Shown piece after piece: positions 1 to 5,454 of a stretch of 15,098 nucleotides of DNA. Positions within the stretch are counted from its first letter, which is position 1; the number at the start of each line of letters is the position of its first letter. The stretch spans positions 1-15,098 of the forward strand of contig CAZVEV010000135.1 of assembly GCA_964625865.1 (NCBI GenBank), read 5' to 3'. The notes beneath the pieces were generated by a model that was not told where the DNA came from, ran no database searches, and saw only the letters and a program-made list of their open reading frames with translations. This stretch comes from CAZVEV01 sp964625865. GTDB taxonomy: Bacteria > Planctomycetota > Phycisphaerae > SM23-33. The position numbers and the translations under genes were made by a program.

Positions 1-23
1 CCACGTTGGGTCATTCCGCACGA

Positions 24-55
24 CGTGGTTGCTCCGCTTCGCTCCGCAGCCCACG
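24..55. repeat. Small hairpin with duplicated GCTCCGC heptamer downstream of the dehydrogenase gene
   Basis: Bases 24-28 (CGTGG) pair with 51-55 (CCACG), and 29-32 pair with 46-49 with one bulged base at 50 and one G-T wobble. The loop holds the second half of a direct repeat, GCTCCGC at 31-37 and 41-47, separated by TTC. A further inverted repeat, CCACGT at 1-6 and ACGTGG at 23-28, competes with it. The element lies just past the stop of the minus-strand dehydrogenase, so it may act as a transcript end or be a dispersed REP-like repeat. There is no T-run on the exit side, so a classic terminator is not supported. Confidence 0.35.
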
Positions 56-78
56 GCACCCGGCCTACCGCCGCCAAC

Positions 79-1053
79 TCACAATTCCAGCGTCAGCTTG
101 AGCGAGTCCTTCGCGCAGTCGGCGTACATTTCGAAGGCCTCGACGGCCTGGTCCCAGGGCATGCGGGGGGCGACCATGGCGCCGAGGTCCTCGGCCCGGC
201 CATCGACGACCATGTCGGAGGCCGTCTGGAAGTAGGCGGCACACGTCGGGCCCACGCAGTTGATGATGCGCGTCTCGTTGCGGAACGTCGCGTGCCACGG
301 GAACGCCTGGTCGTTGTAGTCGGGCATGCCGAAGACGAACAGCCGGCCCATCGGGGCGACCAGCGCCGCGGCGGTGTTCAGGGCAGCCGCCGGGGAAGCG
401 GCGCTGACGACAAACTCGCACATCTCGCCACCGGTGGCCTCGCGGACGGCGGCGACGACGTCGGCCTCGGAGGCTTTCGACGCGTCGATCACCAGGTCGG
501 CCCCGTAGCGCCTGGCCCAGTCGAGGCGCCAATCCAGCAGGTCGGTGGCGATGACCTGGCGGGCGCCGAAGAGCTTGAGGATGTAGGTCCAGATCAGTCC
601 CATGGGGCCTTGTCCGATCACGGCGCAGCGGCGGTTGATGACCGGGGCGGTCTGGTCGAGCGCCCGCAGCACGGTCGCCAGCGGCTGGGCCACGATCAGG
701 GCCGCAACGTCCGGGGCGTCGGCGGGCAGGTGGGCGATGCCGGGCGCCTGGGCGACGATGTACTCGGCAAAGCCGTAATACCCCTCCGGCTGGGCCAGCA
801 CGAGATCGCCTTCTTCAAACCCCTCGCAGCGCGTCTTGACGACCGTGCCGATGTTCTCGTGCCCCGCCCACCCCGTGGGGTTCGGGAACGTCAGGTCGCC
901 CCAGACGCCCTCGCCGGTGTACTGGCCCATGTTCGACCCGCACAGGGCCACGTGGCTGCACTTGACGAGCACCTGTCCGTCTTCCGGCTCGGGAATCGGC
1001 GCATCGTCGAACATCGTGATCTTCCGCGGCTCGGCTATGTGGAGTGCTCTCAT
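79..1053 (-). CDS. Zinc-dependent medium-chain dehydrogenase (MDR family, threonine/sorbitol dehydrogenase-like)
   Basis: A 324-residue cytosolic NAD(P)-dependent oxidoreductase of the medium-chain dehydrogenase family. The N-terminal GroES-like catalytic domain (about 1-130) has the usual zinc ligands Cys38 (in CGSN) and His65-Glu66 (in GHE). The Rossmann domain (about 140-270) has the dinucleotide motif GQGPMG at 147-152, and Asp171 at the end of the second strand suggests NAD rather than NADP. Two departures are visible. The four-cysteine structural zinc loop is absent, making the protein shorter than the 340-350 residues usual for threonine or sorbitol dehydrogenases. The position that is normally Glu in the EPL motif is Gln123 (AQPLA). 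The substrate cannot be read from the sequence; a sugar or polyol alcohol is likely. The ATG at 1053 begins the conserved first strand; a GGGAG lies about 12 bases upstream, slightly far for a ribosome site. It is divergent from the prepilin gene. Confidence 0.87.
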   Translation of the reverse strand: MRALHIAEPRKITMFDDAPIPEPEDGQVLVKCSHVALCGSNMGQYTGEGVWGDLTFPNPTGWAGHENIGTVVKTRCEGFEEGDLVLAQPEGYYGFAEYIVAQAPGIAHLPADAPDVAALIVAQPLATVLRALDQTAPVINRRCAVIGQGPMGLIWTYILKLFGARQVIATDLLDWRLDWARRYGADLVIDASKASEADVVAAVREATGGEMCEFVVSAASPAAALNTAAALVAPMGRLFVFGMPDYNDQAFPWHATFRNETRIINCVGPTCAAYFQTASDMVVDGRAEDLGAMVAPRMPWDQAVEAFEMYADCAKDSLKLTLEL

Positions 1054-1124
1054 CGTCGCATACTCCCGTCAGGGGCAAACAGGCCTGTCTCGCACCCGCC
1101 CCCGCGGGCCGGCGCGAAGTTGAC

Positions 1125-1153
1125 ACCCTACAAACCGCCCTCTCGCCGGTCAA
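1125..1153 (-). promoter_or_regulatory. Candidate sigma70 promoter for the dehydrogenase gene
   Basis: Reading the minus strand, TTGACC (1153-1148) is followed after exactly 17 bases by TAGGGT (1130-1125). The -35 box matches consensus at five of six positions; the -10 box is weak (three of six). It would give a leader of about 65 bases before the ATG at 1053. That leader contains the perfect 10-base palindrome ACAGGCCTGT at 1079-1088. Confidence 0.4.
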
Positions 1154-1194
1154 GGCAAACCACGGTCATCACGGCCCATCGAGTAGATTGCTGC

Positions 1195-1222
1195 TTTCCG
1201 ATACGTGGCATTCGGGTACAAT
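1195..1222 (+). promoter_or_regulatory. Candidate promoter for the prepilin-like gene
   Basis: TACAAT at 1217-1222 is a good -10 box (five of six). TTTCCG at 1195-1200, 16 bases upstream, is a poor -35; TTGCTG at 1188-1193 is a better hexamer but 23 bases away. It lies about 40 bases before the proposed ATG at 1263. The ATG at 1221 overlaps this box, which argues against 1221 as the translation start. Confidence 0.35.
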
Positions 1223-1262
1223 GATCTTGGGCAGCACCTTCTGCCCCTGGACAGGACAGGCC

Positions 1263-2069
1263 ATGTCTGATGGAACGAAACCTGGCGCAGATGCCCGACC
1301 CGGACGGACCGGACCCGGACGGGCGGGCATGACGCTGATCGAACTGCTCGTCGTCATTGCGGTGATTTCGCTGCTGGCGGCGATCCTCTCGCCGGCGCTG
1401 GACCGCCTGCTCAAGCACGCCCGCACCGTTGGATGCAAGGCGAATCTGCACACGATGTCCCTGGGTTTCACCCAGGCGGCCACGGACAACGACGGCCAGT
1501 TCTTCACCTACAGTTGGTACCCGTTAGCAACGCACGAGAACTACTGGACGGAAAAGCTCAGGCCCTACTGGAGCAGCTTCGACGTGCTGGTCTGTCCCGA
1601 GGCGACCGGCCCCTGGCCTGCCGACTCCTGGGGCGCCACGGCGACCACGTGGTGGACCCTGGCCAGCGGCTCGAGCCCCACCGGGACCATTCGCGGCACG
1701 TACGCCCACAATGAGTGGCTGATGAACCACTACTGGGGGCGCGACTGGTCCCAAGCCTACGAGAACATCTACCAGGTCACTCCCGACACGCCCGTGTTCA
1801 TCGATTCAACTTGGGTCGACACGATCCCACGTGACACGAACGCCTGGCCGCGAGACCTGAAGTCGCCCAACCAGAACATTGGGTGGTACGGAGAGGACCA
1901 CTACAGTTGGATCGGCATGTGGCGCGGCTGCATGGATCGCCATTCGATGGCCGTCAACGTCGCCTTCAACGCCGGGGAGGTCCGCACAGTAGACCTGCTG
2001 GACCTGTGGCAGCTCAACTGGTCGAAGACCTTCCAGCCGACCGATCCCCCCATCGGCTACCCTTTCTGA
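1263..2069 (+). CDS. Prepilin-type N-terminal cleavage/methylation protein (type II secretion/type IV pilin-like)
   Basis: A 268-residue protein with a class III signal peptide. A basic leader ends at Gly22, prepilin peptidase would cut Gly22|Met23, and Glu27 is the conserved Glu+5 (MTLIELLVVIAVISLLAA). One hydrophobic helix (about 25-46) would form the pilin core; the rest is an exported Trp/Tyr-rich globular domain. The C-terminal region has the planctomycete/Lentisphaerae style motif RHSMAVNVAFNAGEV: His227, nine residues, then Ala-Gly where the family normally has Asp-Gly (H-X9-DG). Such proteins occur in large families in planctomycetes and their individual jobs are mostly unknown. ATG 1263 is preferred because GGACAGG lies just upstream and a -10-like TACAAT covers the earlier ATG at 1221; ATG 1329 is too late because it would remove the leader. 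The gene appears monocistronic or to precede the TS-like gene, which has its own promoter. Confidence 0.85.
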   Translation: MSDGTKPGADARPGRTGPGRAGMTLIELLVVIAVISLLAAILSPALDRLLKHARTVGCKANLHTMSLGFTQAATDNDGQFFTYSWYPLATHENYWTEKLRPYWSSFDVLVCPEATGPWPADSWGATATTWWTLASGSSPTGTIRGTYAHNEWLMNHYWGRDWSQAYENIYQVTPDTPVFIDSTWVDTIPRDTNAWPRDLKSPNQNIGWYGEDHYSWIGMWRGCMDRHSMAVNVAFNAGEVRTVDLLDLWQLNWSKTFQPTDPPIGYPF

Positions 2070-2100
2070 ACGGAATCCTCGGGCCGAATCGCAGGCGTCC

Positions 2101-2129
2101 TTGACTTTCGCGGGCGGCGGGCCTATGAC
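2101..2129 (+). promoter_or_regulatory. Candidate sigma70 promoter for the thymidylate-synthase-like gene
   Basis: TTGACT (2101-2106) and TATGAC (2124-2129) are separated by exactly 17 bases. The -35 matches at five of six positions, the -10 at four of six. A transcript would start near 2136, giving a leader of about 60 bases that carries a strong AGGAGG ribosome site at 2184-2189. Confidence 0.5.
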
Positions 2130-2196
2130 GTATCGGTGTCGGCGGGCGATGGGCCTGGCGGCCTGGTGAGTCCGTATCGCGCAAGGAGGCGCGGGT

Positions 2197-3033
2197 ATGA
2201 AATCGATACACATCGTTGAACCGTCGTTGCCGCTGGCCTGGGAGCGAGCCGTCATCGCCTGCTGGGACCAGGGCGAGAGCTTCCCCACCGAGTACGACCG
2301 CCCCGAAGACCCCAACAGCCGCGACGTCTCGGCGCTGATCCACGTGACGAGTCCGTTCGACGAGCCGCGGATCCACCGCGCGTTTCCCGGCGGGCTGGAC
2401 GACCTCGAGAAGTACCGTGCCGAAGTCCTCTACGGCGTGCACGACCACTGGATCGATCCCGAGGCGGGCAAGTGGGAGTACACGTATCACGAACGCATGT
2501 TCGCCTACGACGTGCCCGGGCGAGGCCTGTTCGACCAGATCGACGCGGCGGTCACCAAGCTCAAGGACGTGCCCTACACCCGGCGGGCCCAGGCGGTGAC
2601 GTGGCAGGTCTGGAACGACATGACCATCGGCGACCCGGCCTGCCTGCAGAGGCTCTGGTTCCGCATCGCCGAGGGCAAGCTGCACATGAACATCCACATC
2701 CGGTCGAACGACGCGTTCAAGGCCGCCTTCATGAACATGTACGCGTTTACCGAACTGCAGGCCGAGATGGCCCGACGCATCGGCGTCCAGCCGGGCCACT
2801 ACATGCACTTCGCCGACTCGTTCCACATCTACGGCAGCTACTTCGAGGATTTCGAGGGGTTCCTCAAGACCGTATCCGCCCGCGAGCCGGCCGACAGGAT
2901 CTACACCACCGACTTTGCAAAGGACTTCTTCGTCGACGGGTGCGATATCCTGCTGGCCGAAGACGACATGCCCGCCGACAAGAAAGCCCTCATCGAACAG
3001 CGCAAAGCGGAGTTGAAAGCCCCCGGAGCGTAG
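2197..3033 (+). CDS. Thymidylate-synthase-fold protein (divergent ThyA superfamily)
   Basis: A 278-residue protein that aligns by eye with ThyA from its middle to about residue 212. Active-site residues keep their E. coli spacing with a constant offset of +3: Arg129-Arg130 (TRR, dUMP phosphate), Cys149 (catalytic nucleophile, in DPAC), Arg169-Ser170 and Asp172 (IRSND), Asn180 (pyrimidine recognition) and His210/Tyr212 (FHIY). Asn180, rather than Asp, is the dUMP-type state; dCMP hydroxymethylases carry Asp there. The RRAQAVTW and DGKLH-like (EGKLHMNIHIRSND) stretches recall archaeal-type thymidylate synthases. Differences: the N-terminal about 90 residues do not resemble E. coli ThyA, and the C-terminus lacks the APVAI cap that closes over folate. 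It probably methylates or hydroxymethylates dUMP or a related pyrimidine nucleotide, but which is not certain. Start ATG 2197 has AGGAGG seven bases upstream. No dihydrofolate reductase gene is beside it. Confidence 0.8.
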   Translation: MKSIHIVEPSLPLAWERAVIACWDQGESFPTEYDRPEDPNSRDVSALIHVTSPFDEPRIHRAFPGGLDDLEKYRAEVLYGVHDHWIDPEAGKWEYTYHERMFAYDVPGRGLFDQIDAAVTKLKDVPYTRRAQAVTWQVWNDMTIGDPACLQRLWFRIAEGKLHMNIHIRSNDAFKAAFMNMYAFTELQAEMARRIGVQPGHYMHFADSFHIYGSYFEDFEGFLKTVSAREPADRIYTTDFAKDFFVDGCDILLAEDDMPADKKALIEQRKAELKAPGA

Positions 3034-3067
3034 ACAAGCGGAATAACCGATTCCGGAACGGCCCGCG

Positions 3068-3101
3068 AAACCGCAAGCGGTGGACAGTCCGCTTGCGGTT
3101 T
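3068..3101. terminator. Bidirectional rho-independent terminator
   Basis: AAACCGCAAGCGG (3068-3080) and its exact complement CCGCTTGCGGTTT (3089-3101) form a 13-base-pair stem with an eight-base loop. The stem ends in A's on one side and T's on the other (TTTT on the plus strand at 3099-3102, TTT on the minus strand), so it can stop transcripts from both directions. It sits between the convergent TS-like gene (stop 3033) and the GGDEF gene (stop 3138). Confidence 0.85.
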
Positions 3102-3137
3102 TGCGCGCCGTTCGGATGAAATCAACCGTCAACAGGG

Positions 3138-4379
3138 TCACGCCCTGCCGTTGGGCCAAGCGCCGACGAGGTGAATGGCGTTCTTGCCCGAGTCCTTGCC
3201 GGCCTTCAGGGCGGTGTTGGCCTGACGGAGCAGGTCGCGGCAGGTCCGGGCGCCGGGCCCGAAGGCGGCCAGCCCGCCCGAAACGGTCAGCGCGCCAACG
3301 GCGTCGGGGCCCAACGAGGGAAAATGATGCCGCGTCACCGCGCGTCGGAACCGGTCGGCCAACGCGTAGGCGGATTCCGGCGGGGCGCTGTCGGCTGACC
3401 GCGGCTGGTCGGGCTCCCAGAACAGGACGGCGAACTCATCGCCACCGATCCGCGCCACGATGTCATGGGCGCGCGTGATGTCCTTCATCATCGCCGCCGT
3501 ATCGCGGAGAATCTCGTCGCCCGCGGCGTAGCCGTACGTGTCGTTGTATCGCTTGAAGTCGTCGATATCGTACAGCAGGAGGGTCACCTGGAGGCCTCGC
3601 TCGGCGGCGTGGCGCAGAATCAGGTCCGTCAGGTAGTAGAAGTACCGCCGGTTGTACGTGCCGGTCAGGTGGTCCGTGACGGCCAGGTGATGCAGCGACT
3701 CGACCCGCCGGGCCGCGTCGAATAAGGCGCCGATGCCGTCCTGGACGGCGGCGATGAACTGCCGCGCCCGCGGATCGGGCGCATCGCCCCTTCGCCGGGC
3801 CACGAGCACGCGCGGGCGGTCGTTGGCCGCCAGAAGCAGCGGGCGAGCGCCCCCCGCTTCGGCCAGGTCGACCCAATGAACGGGCTGGTCCAGACGCTGG
3901 GCCACCACCTCCGCAATGCCCCGCTCCAGCGCCTCGACGCTCCGCGCCGCGGCGGTCATGTGGGCAAACTCACCGGGCGTGATCTGTGTCCGGGCGGCCG
4001 GACCGCTCGTCCCGCGTACGGACGCGACGGCCGTGGCGGCACGGCAGAGGCGCGAGACCTCGCCTCGGGTGGGCGGGTAGATGAAGTAGTCGTCGAGCAC
4101 GCGCCCGACCAGCGGGCGAACGGTCGGCTCGTCGACGGGCGGGCACAGGGCGAACAGCCCGGCGCGGTCCTGGAGGCGGCGAGCGGCACGGCACAGTCCG
4201 GGCAGGTCGCCGCCGCGCCACGCGACCGCGACGGCGGGCCAGCGACGACCGGCCATCTCGCCGATCGCCTGGTACGGCTCGGCGCACCACTGAACCAGAC
4301 CGGGGCGATCGATCCGAGACAGCAGGTTCTCCCGCGCTGACGGCGGGGCGACCAGAAGCAGGCTCGGGTCGGAAGTCAT
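3138..4379 (-). CDS. Diguanylate cyclase with N-terminal pseudo-receiver region (GGDEF protein)
   Basis: A 413-residue soluble protein expected to condense two GTP into c-di-GMP. The C-terminal GGDEF domain (about 230-405) has all key parts: the DHLTGTYNRR entry motif at 236-245, metal-binding Asp271 (YDIDDFKRYND), and the intact GGDEF active site at 312-316. RAHD at 303-306, five residues before GGDEF, is the RxxD inhibitory I-site, so product feedback is expected. The first about 110 residues show alternating strands and helices like a receiver (LLLVAP, AVAVAW, GLFALCP, DYFIYPP), but the usual phosphoacceptor Asp and switch Lys are not evident. Residues about 140-225 may form a GAF-like or helical linker; I cannot decide. 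No membrane segment is seen. Its ATG overlaps the stop of the upstream gene by four bases (ATGA at 4379-4376), indicating translational coupling. Confidence 0.9.
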   Translation of the reverse strand: MTSDPSLLLVAPPSARENLLSRIDRPGLVQWCAEPYQAIGEMAGRRWPAVAVAWRGGDLPGLCRAARRLQDRAGLFALCPPVDEPTVRPLVGRVLDDYFIYPPTRGEVSRLCRAATAVASVRGTSGPAARTQITPGEFAHMTAAARSVEALERGIAEVVAQRLDQPVHWVDLAEAGGARPLLLAANDRPRVLVARRRGDAPDPRARQFIAAVQDGIGALFDAARRVESLHHLAVTDHLTGTYNRRYFYYLTDLILRHAAERGLQVTLLLYDIDDFKRYNDTYGYAAGDEILRDTAAMMKDITRAHDIVARIGGDEFAVLFWEPDQPRSADSAPPESAYALADRFRRAVTRHHFPSLGPDAVGALTVSGGLAAFGPGARTCRDLLRQANTALKAGKDSGKNAIHLVGAWPNGRA

Positions 4380-5128
4380 GCGTCATCCCCCAGCAGGGCC
4401 TTGAGTTCCTCGGGCGTCAGCAGGCCCCGGGCGTCGTCGGTCGCGGGGGCCGGCGGCACAGAGGCGCCGTTGCCCGCGCGGGCCGGGGCGGGCGAGTCGG
4501 CGCCGGGCCCAGTGGGCGAGCGCCTGGCTTGGGCGCCCTTCGACGGCGCCGTGGCCCCGCCAAGGGCCTGGGCAACGGCGGGGGGCAGGTCCACGACGCC
4601 CAATGGACCGGCCGTCTCGTCTTGCACCTCCTGGTCGGTCGGTTCGGCGGGCGTCGAGGCCCCTGCCGGCTCGACGGCCTCCGTCTCCGGCTGGCGGGGC
4701 CCGTCCGGGGCGATCCTGATCGGGGGTGACGCCGGCGCCTGGTCGACAGGTTCGGGGGGCGCGGCGGGCCCGACCAACGCGTCGGCCAGGTCGCAACGGG
4801 CAATGAGCCTGACGCCACTGAGGTCGTCAGCCGTCATGCCGATCGGCAGGGCGCCGACGGCGAGCACTTCCACGGCGAGGCTTCGAGCTATCTCAAGCAA
4901 TCCCAAATGCTTGCCCCCCAGCAGGCGCAGGTCCACCACCAGCGCCGCTGCCGGAGCGGCCAGCAGTTCCGCCGCCGCCTCGTAGCCGCTTGCCACGCGC
5001 ACAATGGCCCCAACGCCCGGCCCGCCGGCAGACCAGGTCAACGAGGAATCCTGCGACCACGCGATAATTCGCGCGCCGCCGGAGAGATTGTCCGCTCTGT
5101 CGTCCATGAGGTGGTCACTCGCCTCCAT
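4376..5128 (-). CDS. Pseudo-receiver protein with Pro/Ala-rich linker and FliM-like C-terminal peptide
   Basis: About 250 residues, cytosolic. Residues about 18-120 alternate strands and helices like a CheY receiver: ARIIAWSQ, ALVVDLRLL with Asp66 at the phosphoacceptor-like place, VEVLAVG, and VRLIARCDL where the switch Lys would be expected but is not seen. Residues about 121-233 are a low-complexity Pro/Ala/Glu linker, probably disordered. The last 15 residues, LLTPEELKALLGDDA, form a predicted amphipathic helix resembling the FliM N-terminal CheY-binding peptide (ILSQAEIDALL in E. coli). It is the first gene of a coupled pair with the diguanylate cyclase, so it probably regulates or localises that enzyme. 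The start is uncertain: ATG 5128 leaves almost no leader if the promoter at 5141-5169 is used; ATG 5107 would give a 243-residue protein with GGAGG 14 bases upstream. The function is inferred from structure and context only. Confidence 0.7.
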   Translation of the reverse strand: MEASDHLMDDRADNLSGGARIIAWSQDSSLTWSAGGPGVGAIVRVASGYEAAAELLAAPAAALVVDLRLLGGKHLGLLEIARSLAVEVLAVGALPIGMTADDLSGVRLIARCDLADALVGPAAPPEPVDQAPASPPIRIAPDGPRQPETEAVEPAGASTPAEPTDQEVQDETAGPLGVVDLPPAVAQALGGATAPSKGAQARRSPTGPGADSPAPARAGNGASVPPAPATDDARGLLTPEELKALLGDDA

Positions 5129-5140
5129 CACCACGTTTCC

Positions 5141-5169
5141 ATCGTACCTCAGACGCCCCGCTCTGTCAA
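5141..5169 (-). promoter_or_regulatory. Strong sigma70 promoter of the pseudo-receiver/GGDEF pair
   Basis: On the minus strand a perfect TTGACA (5169-5164) is followed after exactly 17 bases by TACGAT (5146-5141, four of six). This is the best promoter match I found in the window. The expected transcription start, about 5134, is only about six bases before ATG 5128 and about 27 bases before ATG 5107. Confidence 0.65.
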
Positions 5170-5261
5170 GACCGACGAGCAGACAACCGAGCATAATCGC
5201 ATTCAGGGGACAATGCTGAATCATACGCACCTTGGGGAAACCCGGCCTGACGCACTGGCCG

Positions 5262-5344
5262 GGGGTCTGGCCGCGTGCCGAGGACAAAAGGGACCTTCTC
5301 CCCTCTGTCGAGCCGAAAGGCGGCTAGGCCGCCTGCCAGACCCC
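5262..5344. other. Nested inverted repeats in a 326-base divergent gap (5129-5454)
   Basis: No convincing gene lies in 5129-5454. Its centre is highly structured: GGGGTCTGGC (5262-5271) is the exact complement of GCCAGACCCC (5335-5344), a 10-base-pair closing stem around 63 bases. Inside, AGGCGGC (5318-5324) pairs with GCCGCCT (5328-5334), and an alternative AGCCG/CGGCT pairing (5311-5315 with 5321-5325) competes with it. The block around 5325-5339 is imperfectly repeated at 5345-5360 (TAGGCCGCCTGCCAG against TTAGCCGCCTTGCCAG). It may be a structured leader of the downstream plus-strand gene, a small RNA, or a dispersed repeat. It does not match the c-di-GMP riboswitch consensus as far as I can judge. 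Confidence 0.45.
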
Positions 5345-5454
5345 TTAGCCGCCTTGCCAGCCGCCGATTCTCCGGGACTAATCCCTGCACAAACCGGGCA
5401 CGATGGTCCGATACGGTGATAAGACACGACAACCCGAGCAGTTGAGAGAGACCG

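Noticed and set aside
25..1224. A 399-codon plus-strand open frame opposite the dehydrogenase
   Set aside because: Shadow of the dehydrogenase gene and its divergent promoter region; no start signal and no domain.
2014..3159. A 381-codon minus-strand open frame opposite the TS-like gene
   Set aside because: It runs across the bidirectional terminator and antisense to conserved TS residues; no domain is visible.
5129..5454. A c-di-GMP riboswitch near the diguanylate cyclase gene
   Set aside because: The gap is structured, but I could not find the conserved GEMM core elements on either strand; the helices seen do not have its arrangement.
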